From positions 62,001 through 126,000 of the forward strand of contig NZ_FRFD01000004.1 in assembly GCF_900143645.1 (NCBI RefSeq): a DNA stretch of 64,000 nucleotides, read 5' to 3'. Each line of letters starts with the position of its first letter. Position 1 is the stretch's first letter. This document shows, piece by piece, positions 32,638 through 41,564 of this stretch. Below the pieces are notes generated by a model that saw only the letters and a program-made list of their open reading frames with translations, was not told the DNA's origin and did not search any database. The DNA is from Anaerocolumna xylanovorans DSM 12503. Lineage in GTDB: Bacteria > Bacillota > Clostridia > Lachnospirales > Lachnospiraceae. The position numbers and the translations under genes are program-made.

Positions 32638-32666
32638 TTGACAACTCTTATTCCTCCTGTTATAAT
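32638..32666 (+). promoter_or_regulatory. Sigma-A promoter of the riboflavin operon
   Basis: TTGACA (32638-32643), 17 bases, TATAAT (32661-32666): a perfect consensus promoter, about 20 bases before the riboswitch. Confidence 0.9.
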
Positions 32667-32684
32667 AAATGCAATTGAATATAT

Positions 32685-32792
32685 ATCTTCAGGGCAGGGT
32701 GAAATTCCCTACCGGTGGTATAGCCCACAAGCCGCAAGGTATGATTCGGTGAAACTCCGAAGCCGACAGTACAGTCTGGATGGAAGAAGATT
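32685..32792 (+). promoter_or_regulatory. FMN riboswitch (RFN element)
   Basis: Contains the conserved blocks in order: TCTTCAGGGCAGGGTGAAAT, CCCTACCGGTGGTA, AGCCCACAAGCC, GATTCGGTGAAACTCCG, AAGCCGACAGT and ATGGAAGAAGAT. The ends TCTTC and GAAGA close the P1 stem. It senses flavin mononucleotide and, with the following terminators, turns the rib genes off when FMN is plentiful. Confidence 0.95.
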
Positions 32793-32829
32793 TTATAAAA
32801 GCCGTTATTTGCTTTTCTTTTGTATATTG

Positions 32830-32860
32830 CTCTGAAATGATTTTTCATTTCAGAGTTTTT
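32830..32860 (+). terminator. Riboswitch terminator 1
   Basis: CTCTGAAATGA and TCATTTCAGAG arms, then TTTTTG. Confidence 0.85.
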
Positions 32861-32890
32861 GTTTATAAAAGGAATACTTATAGAGCTACT

Positions 32891-32924
32891 GCCTTGAACT
32901 TACATGTTCAAGGCATTTTTTGTT
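32891..32924 (+). terminator. Riboswitch terminator 2
   Basis: GCCTTGAAC and GTTCAAGGC arms around TTACAT, then ATTTTTTG. A second terminator in series before ribD. Confidence 0.8.
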
Positions 32925-32938
32925 TATGGAGGAATCAT

Positions 32939-34042
32939 ATGTCTGATGAAAAGTATATGAACTATGCCCTTTCGCTTGCAAAAAAAGGTATCGGTTTTGT
33001 AAATCCCAACCCTTTCGTAGGTGCGGTTATTGTCAGAGGCGGAAAAATAATTGGACAGGGTTGGCATGAAAAGTATGGCGGATGGCACGCTGAGAGAAAT
33101 GCACTCAGTAATTGTCTTGAGAGTCCTGCAGATGCAACCATGTATGTTACTTTGGAACCTTGCTGCCATTATGGGAAAACCCCTCCTTGTACCGAAGCCA
33201 TTTTACAAAGCGGTATAAAAAAGGTGGTCATTGGGTGCCTTGACCCTAACGCTATGATGTCAGGAAAAGGAGCTGCCATTCTGCGAGATGCAGGAATTGA
33301 TGTAGTTACAGGCGTATTACAGGACGAATGCCAAAAGCTCAACGCGGTTTTTTTCCACTATATCGAAACCAAAACTCCTTATGTTGTAATGAAATTTGCC
33401 ATGACTATGGACGGAAAAATTGCAACATCAGATGGGAAATCCAAATGGATTACAGGTGAAAATGCAAGGGAAAATGTTCATAAAAGCCGCAGCCAGTATT
33501 CATCCATTATGGTTGGCACGGGCACGATAATTGCAGATAATCCATCCCTTACCTGCCGTATAGATGGAGGCAGAAACCCGGTACGCATCATATGTGATAC
33601 AGATTTAAATACACCACTTGAATCTACTGTTATTACCACAGCAAAAGAAGTAAAGACCATTATTGCTACAGCTTGTAACAACAACGAAAAACATAATCCC
33701 TACCTTGCTCATGGCTGTGAGATCCTTGTAATTAAACGAAAAGAAAATTATATCGATTTAAAATATTTGATGAAAGAACTTGGTGAAGCAGGGATTGACA
33801 GTGTTCTTTTAGAAGGAGGTTCTACCCTGAATTTTTCCGCTCTACAAAGCAGGATTGTGAATAAGGTGCAAGCTTATATTGCTCCGAAACTGTTTGGCGG
33901 CAGCCAATCAAAAACGCCTGTAGGAGGTGTTGGCATTCAAGAAATAAGTAACTGCTTTACTTTGAAAAACCAAACAATCTCATGGTTTGATGAGGATATT
34001 CTTATTGAAGGGGAAGTGGATTATACATGTTTACAGGAATAG
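32939..34042 (+). CDS. ribD: Bifunctional riboflavin deaminase/reductase RibD
   Basis: 367 residues. N-terminal deaminase (1-145) with the zinc site HAERNAL and PCCHYGKTPPC, C-terminal reductase (150-365) with VVMKFAMTMDGKIAT, GTGTIIADNPSLT and LLEGGSTLNF. It deaminates the diamino-pyrimidinone and reduces the ribose side chain, steps 2 and 3 of riboflavin synthesis. First gene of the FMN-riboswitch operon; GGAGGAA precedes ATG 32939 (the frame is open further upstream through the terminators). Ends overlapping ribE by 16 bases. Confidence 0.95.
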   Translation: MSDEKYMNYALSLAKKGIGFVNPNPFVGAVIVRGGKIIGQGWHEKYGGWHAERNALSNCLESPADATMYVTLEPCCHYGKTPPCTEAILQSGIKKVVIGCLDPNAMMSGKGAAILRDAGIDVVTGVLQDECQKLNAVFFHYIETKTPYVVMKFAMTMDGKIATSDGKSKWITGENARENVHKSRSQYSSIMVGTGTIIADNPSLTCRIDGGRNPVRIICDTDLNTPLESTVITTAKEVKTIIATACNNNEKHNPYLAHGCEILVIKRKENYIDLKYLMKELGEAGIDSVLLEGGSTLNFSALQSRIVNKVQAYIAPKLFGGSQSKTPVGGVGIQEISNCFTLKNQTISWFDEDILIEGEVDYTCLQE

Positions 34043-34656
34043 TTGAAGAGACAGGCGTTGTCAGAAATATAAAAAAAGGTGCTAAATCAGCGGTACTAAC
34101 CATTGAAGGAAATCGAATATTCGATGACCTAAAACTTGGAGACAGTGTGGCAACAAATGGCGTATGTTTAACCATTACTAGTATCAAAAATCATTTCTTT
34201 ACCGCTGATGTGATGAATGAAACTCTGTCAAAATCTTCACTTGGAAGCTTGACTGCCGGGAACGGAGTTAACCTGGAACGTGCTGTATTGGCAAACGGAA
34301 GATTTGGCAGTCATATAGTGTCAGGACATATTGACGGAATTGGTAAAGTTACTTCCATCAAAAAAGATGATATTGCAGTTTGGTACACGGTAAAAACACC
34401 CCCTAAAATAATGTTATATATTGTAGAAAAAGGCTCGATTGCCATAGACGGTATCAGTCTTACTGTCGCAGGCATTTTGCATGACAGTTTTCTTGTATCA
34501 GTCATTCCTCACACAGCTAAGGAAACCACACTTTCAGAGAAAAAAATCGGCAGTATTGTAAATCTGGAAAACGATATTGTTGGCAAGTATATCAAAAAGT
34601 TTGCACAAGATAGCAAGGGTATTACGGAAGATTTTTTGAATAGAAATGGATTTTAG
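34027..34656 (+). CDS. ribE: Riboflavin synthase alpha subunit RibE
   Basis: 209 residues with the two lumazine-binding repeats typical of the enzyme: MFTGIVEETG with VATNGVCLTIT, and HIVSGHIDGIG with IAIDGISLTVAG. It turns two dimethyl-ribityl-lumazine molecules into riboflavin and a pyrimidine. The ATG lies within the end of ribD, so the two are coupled in translation. Confidence 0.95.
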   Translation: MFTGIVEETGVVRNIKKGAKSAVLTIEGNRIFDDLKLGDSVATNGVCLTITSIKNHFFTADVMNETLSKSSLGSLTAGNGVNLERAVLANGRFGSHIVSGHIDGIGKVTSIKKDDIAVWYTVKTPPKIMLYIVEKGSIAIDGISLTVAGILHDSFLVSVIPHTAKETTLSEKKIGSIVNLENDIVGKYIKKFAQDSKGITEDFLNRNGF

Positions 34657-34735
34657 GAGGCAAGTCGAAAAATGCATTGCATTTTTTAAACGCAACTTTG
34701 TGCCTGCAGCCCAAAGTTTGCAGGTACCAGAAAGG
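34655..34735 (+). repeat. Paired-hairpin leader element before ribBA
   Basis: AGGAGG, then the palindrome GAAAAATGCATTGCATTTTT (34667-34686), then a second stem CAACTTTGTGCC, TGCAG, CCCAAAGTTTG (34693-34720). The 20-base palindrome is identical to the one in the leader of the CPBP protease gene (45865-45884, inverted). A frame ATG CAT TGC ATT TTT TAA lies in the first stem. Confidence 0.7.
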
Positions 34736-34748
34736 GCATGGTATTATT

Positions 34749-35948
34749 ATGTTTAAATTTAACACAATCCCAGAAGCATTAGAAGCCCTGCGAAAAGGGG
34801 AAATTATTCTTGTTACTGATGATGAAAACCGTGAAAATGAAGGTGATTTTATTTGTGCTGCTGAATTTGCCACAACTGAAAACATTAATTTTATGGCGAT
34901 TAACGGAAAAGGATTAATCTGTATGCCCATGAGCGAGGAATTTATTAGCCGTTTGCAATTTCCTCAAATGGTATCCAACAACACTGACAACCATAAGACA
35001 TCCTTTACAGTGTCTATTGACCATGTAGATACCACAACCGGCATCTCTGCAGCAGAAAGAAGCATCACCGCTCTTAAGGCAGCAGACGAAAATACAAAAC
35101 CCGAGGACTTTCGCCGTCCGGGGCATATGTTTCCTCTCCTGGCGAAGCCGAATGGCGTTTTGGAGCGTGACGGACATACCGAAGCTACCGTTGATTTAAT
35201 GCGGCTTGCCGGTCTCAAGGCGTGCGGGGTGTGTTGTGAAGTCATGCGGGAAGACGGGTATATGATGCGTACTCCGGAACTTATCCAACTATCGCAAAAG
35301 TGGAATATGAAGTTTATTACTATCAAGGCATTACAAGATTATCGAAAGAAGTTTGATAACCTGATAGAACGTGTTGCAAGTCCGCTTTTACCAACTGCTT
35401 ATGGTGAATTTCGTGCTTACGGCTATAGCAATAAATTAAATGGCGAACATCATGTGGCGCTTGTAAAAGGTGAAATAGGGGACGGACAAGAGGTTTTATG
35501 CCGTGTTCATTCCGAATGTCTGACCGGTGATGTTTTTCATTCCTCCCGCTGTGACTGCGGCGACCAGTTGGCGCAGGCTATGAAGATGATTGAAAAAGAA
35601 GGCCGAGGCATTCTTTTGTATATGCGTCAGGAAGGCAGGGGCATTGGCCTGCTGAATAAATTAAAGGCCTACGAGCTTCAAAGTCAAGGTATGGATACCA
35701 TAGAAGCAAATCTTGCACTTGGTTTTGAAGAGGATCTGCGTGAGTATTATATTGGCGCACAGATACTTCGTGATTTAGGAGTGAAAACCATGCGGCTTAT
35801 TACCAATAATCCGGACAAGGTATATCAACTTTCTGATTTTGGTATTAAAATCACAGAACGTGTACCGATAGAAATCGAAGCAAACGAACACGATAAACAC
35901 TATTTAAAAACAAAGCAAATTAAAATGGGACATTTTTTAAATATATAA
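34749..35948 (+). CDS. ribBA: RibBA: DHBP synthase/GTP cyclohydrolase II
   Basis: 399 residues. Residues 1-200 are dihydroxybutanone-phosphate synthase (DDENRENEGDFICAAEF, RRPGHMFPLL, HTEATVDLMRLAG); 205-399 are GTP cyclohydrolase II with the zinc site CLTGDVFHSSRCDCGDQL and MRQEGRGIGL. It provides both precursors of riboflavin. It lies 92 bases after ribE, separated by the paired-hairpin element. ATG 34749 has AGAAAGGGCATGG upstream. Confidence 0.95.
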   Translation: MFKFNTIPEALEALRKGEIILVTDDENRENEGDFICAAEFATTENINFMAINGKGLICMPMSEEFISRLQFPQMVSNNTDNHKTSFTVSIDHVDTTTGISAAERSITALKAADENTKPEDFRRPGHMFPLLAKPNGVLERDGHTEATVDLMRLAGLKACGVCCEVMREDGYMMRTPELIQLSQKWNMKFITIKALQDYRKKFDNLIERVASPLLPTAYGEFRAYGYSNKLNGEHHVALVKGEIGDGQEVLCRVHSECLTGDVFHSSRCDCGDQLAQAMKMIEKEGRGILLYMRQEGRGIGLLNKLKAYELQSQGMDTIEANLALGFEEDLREYYIGAQILRDLGVKTMRLITNNPDKVYQLSDFGIKITERVPIEIEANEHDKHYLKTKQIKMGHFLNI

Positions 35949-35963
35949 TGGAGGAGTTTTTAA

Positions 35964-36437
35964 ATGAAAACTTATGAAGGAAAATTGGTATCAAAGGACA
36001 TTAAAATAGGTATTGTTGCAGCGAGATTTAACGAGTTTATTACATCCAAGCTGCTTGGCGGCGCTGTAGATGCACTAATAAGGCATGAAATTAAAGAGGA
36101 CAATATTGAAATTGCTTGGGTTCCCGGTGCTTTTGAAATACCTCTCATTGCTTCGAAGATGGCAAAAAGCAAAAAATATGATGCGATCATCTGTTTGGGT
36201 GCAGTAATCCGTGGAAGTACCACTCATTATGATTATGTTTGCAGCGAAGTATCAAAAGGGGTTGCCAATGTATCCTTGAGCAGCGGCATACCTGTAATGT
36301 TCGGTGTACTTACTACCGAAAATATTGAACAGGCAATTGAACGCGCCGGCACCAAAGCGGGTAACAAAGGGTTCGACTGTGCAGTAGGAGCAATTGAAAT
36401 GGTGAATCTAATCAGAGAAATCGGTAACAATGATTAA
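35964..36437 (+). CDS. ribH: Lumazine synthase RibH
   Basis: 157 residues: IGIVAARFNEFI, VPGAFEIPL, AVIRGSTTHYDYVC and TENIEQAIERAGTKAGNKG, all conserved in 6,7-dimethyl-8-ribityllumazine synthase, which forms 60-mer shells. GGAGGAG precedes the ATG, 15 bases after ribBA. Last complete gene of the operon. Confidence 0.95.
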   Translation: MKTYEGKLVSKDIKIGIVAARFNEFITSKLLGGAVDALIRHEIKEDNIEIAWVPGAFEIPLIASKMAKSKKYDAIICLGAVIRGSTTHYDYVCSEVSKGVANVSLSSGIPVMFGVLTTENIEQAIERAGTKAGNKGFDCAVGAIEMVNLIREIGNND

Positions 36438-36615
36438 TTTAATATCCGATTATGACGGTACCCTTCACAACAGTATAAAAATCTATGCTCCCGCATTTTG
36501 CTCGGCTTACACCTATCTTATAGAAAAGGGATTTGCTGCCTCTAAGGAATTCTCGGACCTGGAAATTTCCTATTGGCTGGGTTTTACGGCTGAGGAAATA
36601 TGGAACACTTGCTGA
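36430..36615 (+). pseudogene. Truncated HAD-family hydrolase
   Basis: 61 codons overlapping the end of ribH. Motif I DYDGTLHNS (residues 7-15) and a following cap-domain start (LEISYWLGFTAEEIW) match HAD phosphatases of about 220 residues. The frame stops before motifs II-IV. In intact form it could have been a flavin-pathway phosphatase by its place in the operon; now it is likely dead. Confidence 0.7.
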
Positions 36616-36734
36616 ATTAAAACCAGCCACTTTTAGAATAAAAATGTTATCTGATATTTTGCAGCTATTATAGATAAAGCATTATAAAAAGCCCTATATT
36701 TTGTAAGAAATCATATTAAGTCTGATATGTCTTG

Positions 36735-36793
36735 GGTAAAAAACAGACCTAAAACGGGGCGGTGAAACGCCCTATCTAGGTCTGAATTTTTTA
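36735..36793. terminator. Two-way terminator repeat, copy 1
   Basis: CAGACCTA, inner stem GGGGCG/CGCCC and TAGGTCTG, followed by AATTTTTT; on the other side GGGTAAAAAA gives a T-run on the minus strand. Related to the copies at 37032 and 40153. Confidence 0.7.
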
Positions 36794-36828
36794 TTACTCT
36801 GCAATGTTTTCGCCTTATTTTTTATTAT

Positions 36829-37070
36829 GTCGACGAGGATAATGCAAGGTGCCTCTGACGAGGTTCATATTCAATTGAGATTTTCTTCAATCATTTTCCA
36901 AGGAATCTCATTTCTTCCTTCTCTTTTCTTCATCTCTTTCCGTTTTTCTTTCTTTTCAAAAAACGGAAAGAGATGAAACGCTTGATTTTCCTGGGATTTT
37001 TCTGCTGTTTAATTTTAGAAGCGTTGCGTGATCAGGTCTGAAATGGGTAAAAAAATAGACCTGAGACGGG
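36829..37070 (+). repeat. Dispersed noncoding element, copy A
   Basis: Starts GTCGACGAGGATAAT, has a pyrimidine-rich middle with a long stem around CTCTTTCCGTTTTT/AAAAACGGAAAGAG (about 36932-36975), and ends TCAGGTCTG followed by a 31-base block that is identical at 40162-40192. The final arm of the hairpin is lost here. Confidence 0.65.
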
Positions 37071-37210
37071 CTTTACTTTCTTCCGACGACACTATCACGA
37101 CATTTTCAAATCTCCAATTCCATACTTTATCTATTTCAGTGCGTTGTTCTTTACGACGCGCTTTTTCTTGACCATTTCAGCTTACTACCTTATAGTTCTT
37201 AAGTAACCAT

Positions 37211-37258
37211 AAAAAAAGAGAAGAAACAGCCCCTACCACAGTTCGTTTCTTCTCATCA
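37211..37258. terminator. Hairpin terminator
   Basis: AGAAGAAAC and GTTTCTTCT arms with an AAAAAA run before it (T-run for the minus strand). It would end the minus-strand fragment at 37294. Confidence 0.6.
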
Positions 37259-37293
37259 CCTCCGTGTCCCGAATTGGTATGCAGGGTACACGG

Positions 37294-37580
37294 TTACACA
37301 CTGGCAACTGTTTCACGCAGCTGTTCATCGGCCGACCCTCTCGATAATTCGTCATCAAACCTCTCTAACGCTTTGAACACCGCCGCGTTGACCACGCCGG
37401 ACGGTTCGAGTTCCTTCAAATATGCGCAAAGCTGTGCGTTCTGTTCTTTGAACCGCGCAAACACACCCTGCATCAAAATCTGTTCATTTTCGGCAAGTTT
37501 TTCGTCACCCCATTGGGAATCGTCCAGTATCCATTCGGTTAACACATCAAAAACGCCCGGATTTTGTCCTCTTGCTTTAT
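37294..37580 (-). pseudogene. C-terminal fragment of an unknown protein
   Basis: About 95 codons ending LSRGSADEQLRETVASV, open back to a stop near 37580 and without a ribosome site or a good start codon. Helical, acidic and clearly more GC-rich than its surroundings, so probably of foreign origin. No family recognised. Confidence 0.45.
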
Positions 37581-37652
37581 CACGTCACTGCAGACGGACA
37601 AGCAGGAATTAGGTATTCGGGCCGTTCTCATTGACGTACCACAGTGCAAATA

Positions 37653-38159
37653 TTATTTTGGAACATACAATGCGTTCTTCATGAAGTATTCGTGCTGTTC
37701 GTTGATAAGCTTTTTGATTTCGTTGACATCAGATAACGTAACATCGGGTATTTCCAACACAAATGCACCGCACGCATCTTTGCTTTCTCCGTTGGGAAAC
37801 GTATATGTATAAACAAATTTATCGCCCTTACAATAACCACATTCCCCACATTTTGCGAGGCGGTTATTGCTTGATAAAATCCTATCACGGATGACACCAG
37901 CGAATTTGTCCGAGTAATTATTACATGACGAAAAACGCAATCCGAAAAATGCTTTTCCGCCACCCTCTCGGACGCCGAACCGTGCTAATACTCGGTTATG
38001 AGCAAGGTTATTAAATGAAAGAATAAACCCTTTTGTCCGTTTTCTCATGGGAGTGTAATCCAATTCAACCAATGCTTCGATTATAGATTGATAGACCAAT
38101 CTCTCCTCGTTGCTTATCATCTCATAGAATTCAAAAATAAATTCTTCCCATTTCTTCAT
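37653..38159 (-). CDS. Cysteine-containing hypothetical protein
   Basis: 168 residues with CGECGYC (about 101-107), a short CxxCxxC cluster that may bind zinc, and a C-terminal helix. The rest is mixed. It probably belongs to a small family of Lachnospiraceae proteins of unknown role. AAGGAGGCG lies before ATG 38159. No functional neighbour. Confidence 0.55.
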   Translation of the reverse strand: MKKWEEFIFEFYEMISNEERLVYQSIIEALVELDYTPMRKRTKGFILSFNNLAHNRVLARFGVREGGGKAFFGLRFSSCNNYSDKFAGVIRDRILSSNNRLAKCGECGYCKGDKFVYTYTFPNGESKDACGAFVLEIPDVTLSDVNEIKKLINEQHEYFMKNALYVPK

Positions 38160-38204
38160 TTATGCGCCTCCTTGGATTCGTAACATTTTTATACCGCACT
38201 GTAA

Positions 38205-38380
38205 ATTTCCACCTTTTTATTCCATTAATTCTCACCTATCAACTCAAAAATTCAATATACTTATCTAACCCATACCCATAAATATATGGCGATATATCCA
38301 TATATTTAAAACCTTTTATTTCTTCAAATATCATTATCGATGACTTAAAAATATATTTTATAGAAGAAAAAATCTACCAA
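38205..38380 (-). pseudogene. Decayed copy of the 3' end of the gene at 39249
   Basis: The minus strand reads IFKSSIMIFEEIKGF, similar to IFKLSIMIFKGVKIL near the end of the protein at 39249-39635, and the 3' flanking bases TACCTTTTTATTCCATTA are also shared. The rest of the gene is gone. Confidence 0.45.
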
Positions 38381-38521
38381 CCATATGTAATTGACAGTTG
38401 ACAGGTTTATTATCATTTCTACTTTTCTAATTGCCAGATATGACTGTCCTTTCGGAAAATCAAACAAGAATTTCAGCAAATTAGAATTCGAAAGCTTCGC
38501 ATTATGCTTAGTAATGTCGTG

Positions 38522-39091
38522 TTAACCGAGAACTTCAAATGTAAACTTGCAAGGCTTTTCACCGTTTGTATTAAGTGGTGATGAATTGATTTCTTTCAAT
38601 TTCAGCTTTACTCCCAAAGCGTTTTGATAGTGATATAAAAAGTGTCCTGCACAACAACCGCAGTATGTAGGCGAAATGGAAAAAGGCTGTTTTAATTTTT
38701 TAATCGAACCACAGGAACAAGTGGTTTTACCCGTGTGAACACCATTTTGATAGCCGCCAAATGTAATCGTAAATGTACCATCGTCATTCAGACAAGGCGA
38801 CATCATATATTGAATACTTGACATCAATGCAAGTTTTTCAGAAAAAGGTTTATCTATGTGTTCCAAGGCAAACGCCTTACAGTCCTTGTCACGCTGACCT
38901 CCCTTGCAACAGCCTTGTTTTTCCATAATTGAAAGACATTGTTCCTTTGTCAGCAACTTATCCATTTTGTCAATTAGAGAAGTAATATTATGCGGATTAT
39001 TGCAGTCAGCTTCAAAGTCCATTTGTTCCATAATCTCACCATTAATTTTCTGCTTTTTCATTGTGTCTCTTATCTTTTTTAAAGTTGGCAT
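38522..39091 (-). CDS. Cys-rich hypothetical protein (DUF6144-like)
   Basis: 189 residues with many cysteines: CLSIMEKQGCCKGG, TTCSCGS and YCGCCAGHFLYHYQ. The pattern fits the Cys-rich proteins annotated as DUF6144 in clostridia, perhaps a metal-binding fold, and the last part resembles that of the neighbouring gene at 37653. Ribosome site GGGGGGATAAAAATG region. Function unknown. Confidence 0.55.
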   Translation of the reverse strand: MPTLKKIRDTMKKQKINGEIMEQMDFEADCNNPHNITSLIDKMDKLLTKEQCLSIMEKQGCCKGGQRDKDCKAFALEHIDKPFSEKLALMSSIQYMMSPCLNDDGTFTITFGGYQNGVHTGKTTCSCGSIKKLKQPFSISPTYCGCCAGHFLYHYQNALGVKLKLKEINSSPLNTNGEKPCKFTFEVLG

Positions 39092-39248
39092 TTTTATCCC
39101 CCCACAAAATATAAATAATCTGTATTACAAATTCCTGTTTGACCCTGCGTTTTATAAAATTGTTTTCTCCTGTCGAAACAATATCAAATCATTAATCAAA
39201 TTATAACATCACAGAATATGAATTTCTACCTTTTTATTCCATTAGCTC

Positions 39249-39635
39249 TCAGCTGCCAAAAACCCTCCCTTCACTCTTACTTTCTCGATGTTTCTGTATG
39301 TTTAAAATCTTTACCCCTTTAAATATCATAATTGATAACTTAAAAATATTTAATGGAAGCAAAAAAATCTTGGTCTTCAACAACTCATTTACATCTTCAT
39401 ATATATCATTTAGATACCAAGGCTTAACACCGACCTTCTCAAGTTTCCTGGTCTTGCGATAAAAATATCTGAACTGGTGAAATGATGGGTACCTTCCAAA
39501 TCCAATCCTTCTAAAATACATTACACTGGATTTCTGCAATATCTTCTCTCCCAGATAGATAGTCCAAACATGCAGCCTGGACCTTATCATATGTTTTACA
39601 AACTTCCTGACACTTACAAACCTTCTTCTTTTCAC
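39249..39635 (-). CDS. Basic hypothetical protein, partly duplicated
   Basis: 128 residues, strongly basic N-terminus (MKRRRFVSVRKFVKH), no known motif. The C-terminal 40 residues are repeated in decayed form at 38205-38380. Could be a remnant of a mobile-element protein; not sure it is expressed. Confidence 0.35.
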   Translation of the reverse strand: MKRRRFVSVRKFVKHMIRSRLHVWTIYLGEKILQKSSVMYFRRIGFGRYPSFHQFRYFYRKTRKLEKVGVKPWYLNDIYEDVNELLKTKIFLLPLNIFKLSIMIFKGVKILNIQKHRESKSEGRVFGS

Positions 39636-39639
39636 AACG

Positions 39640-40320
39640 ACCCTTTTGAATTCTGTTCCTAATTTTACTCACCTCCGATTTTTAATGAGATTTTCCCAAG
39701 TATAAATAAGTTCGGGCATAATTCGGAAAAAATCCGGAAAGGATCCGGAAAGTTGAGTTTTCTCAAATGCCTTATTTCAAACCACTTCCGCGACTCATCC
39801 CTGTCAAATATTTCTCCGAAAAGCATCATTTTTGAATACCGCTATGTCATAGGGTAAATACAATTATCCCCATTAGCCTCGTTTGGAGCGATTTCATTTA
39901 TCCTCTAATGAAGCTCAACTTCAATCAAGGTTTTCTCTCAGCAATTTTCCTAGGAAGCTCATTTCTTCCTTCTGCTTTTCCTTCATTCCTTCTTCTCTTT
40001 TCCTCCTCATTTCCTTCTTGCTTTCCATTCCTTTTTCTTCATTTCCAAAAACGAAAAGAGCTGGAACACTTGAAAATAGGGATGTTTTCAGGGATTCTAC
40101 TTTCATTTTTTTCATGGATTTTTCGGCGCTGAATTGTTAGAAGCTACACGTGGTCAGGTCCGAAATGGGTAAAAAAATAGACCTGAGACGGGACGGATTA
40201 ATGCCCTGTCTAGGTCTGAATTTTTAGATGCTTTCGCATTATTTTCTATTACTTTTTCTACTTGTCGACGAGGATAATTGCATTTGCCTTTTGGATAAGA
40301 CGAGATGCCTCGGGACATGC
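39640..40320. repeat. Dispersed noncoding element, copy B, and flanks
   Basis: About 680 bases without a gene. The pyrimidine-rich tract at 39880-40100 resembles 36880-37010. TCAGGTC at 40153, a 31-base block identical to 37040-37070, the full hairpin AGACCTGAGACGGG (40179) with CCCTGTCTAGGTCT (40204-40217), a T-run, then GTCGACGAGGATAAT at 40264-40278. Confidence 0.65.
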
Positions 40321-40324
40321 TCTC

Positions 40325-41161
40325 CTAATAGCTTATAATAATACCGCCATCCCCCGCATACATAGAGCTTACTCCTGCCGTATTTACAATGATGCAGTCT
40401 TTAAAGGAAACTCTTTTAAGAACCTCTTCCTTCACATATTGGGCTCTTGCCGGATTATTGCAATGGGCTATGGCAAATATCCTGCTCTCCGGATTCTTTA
40501 CATCCTTCACAACCGATTCCACCATAATCCCAAGCGCTTTCTGAATTCCTCTTGCCTGATCTAGTTTATTGATTGTCCCTTCCGATGTTCCATACATAAC
40601 CGGCTTTATATTTAATACACTGCTGATAATTGCCTTAAGACCCGTAAGCCTTCCGCTCTTTCTAAGAGTATCCAGATTTTCAAGTACAAACTTTGTGCTT
40701 AAGTTCTCTCTGAATTTGTGAACCAACCTGGTTATCTCTTGAAAGCTCTTTTCCAATTTGGCATATTCTTGTATTTTCAATGCTATAAGTGTCTGGCCTA
40801 CTGACGCTGAACAGGAGTTGAATATCTCAATGTTTTTATGGGGATTCTCTTCCAGATATAGCTTCCTGCCAACTTCAGCACTGTTAAAAGACCCGCTTAA
40901 ACTGGCCGAGAGAGTAACAACATAAATATCTTCTTCCCCTTTATAAAGCTCCATGTAGGCTTCCGGTGACGGACAGGCGGATTTCGGAGCAACCGGTGAT
41001 TCACTGACCAGCCTTAAAAATCTTGCCTGGTCAAAGGTTTCATTATCAATTATCGATTTCTCTCCTACCTGCAAAGTTAAAGATACAACATGAAAATGTC
41101 CATCTTTTCTCATATCTTCCGTTAAATCCGTGCAGCTATCTACAATTATTTTATATGACAT
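40325..41161 (-). CDS. DegV family fatty-acid-binding protein (second copy)
   Basis: 278 residues with IIVDSCTDL at the start, SACPSPEAYM, VTLSASLSGSFNSA, IFNSCSASVGQTL, LRKSGRLTGLKAI and the C-terminal AGVSSMYAGDGGIIISY. It presents fatty acids to a FakA kinase. Only moderately similar to the DegV at 17661, so an old paralogue. GGAGGAAAACAA precedes ATG 41161. The two-way hairpin at 40179-40217 ends it. Confidence 0.9.
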   Translation of the reverse strand: MSYKIIVDSCTDLTEDMRKDGHFHVVSLTLQVGEKSIIDNETFDQARFLRLVSESPVAPKSACPSPEAYMELYKGEEDIYVVTLSASLSGSFNSAEVGRKLYLEENPHKNIEIFNSCSASVGQTLIALKIQEYAKLEKSFQEITRLVHKFRENLSTKFVLENLDTLRKSGRLTGLKAIISSVLNIKPVMYGTSEGTINKLDQARGIQKALGIMVESVVKDVKNPESRIFAIAHCNNPARAQYVKEEVLKRVSFKDCIIVNTAGVSSMYAGDGGIIISY

Positions 41162-41564
41162 TTGTTTTCCTCCAAGAATTCAGATTCTTTCAATATAGCC
41201 AGTGTATTACAGCTTTTGTACATTTAATTTGGTTTCCATAATGTATATTAGTTATGTCAACCATATTGTTTTATTCCAATTACTATCTTATGTAGTTTTC
41301 ATTACCACTAATTGTAACATACATTAATATATTTTTAAAGTAGTTAAATTAAAAAATTTTTAGAAAATGGATGTTTCATAATTATTATTCCTCCATTTCA
41401 GGCCTTAATTCATAATCAGTTCCAAAAATACGGGCATAATTTATCTGAAAATTTATTTTCTTATGAAAATCTTAACAATTTCGCAGGTAAAAAAATATAA
41501 ATCCAATTATGAAATGGATTAAAATAGTATACTAACAAAAGCTTTAGGAAAGGAGTTGGAATGG
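41162..41564. promoter_or_regulatory. Intergenic region before the VanR-like gene
   Basis: 400 AT-rich bases with divergent promoters. GAAAATCTTA (about 41466) recurs before the VanZ-fusion gene (about 43421) and may be part of a response-regulator site. AAAGGAG for the regulator lies at 41548. Confidence 0.35.

Noticed and set aside
39883..40140. Three overlapping frames of 64-85 codons rich in Phe/Ser/Leu
   Set aside because: They lie in the pyrimidine-rich tract of a noncoding repeat, have low-complexity composition and no ribosome site.
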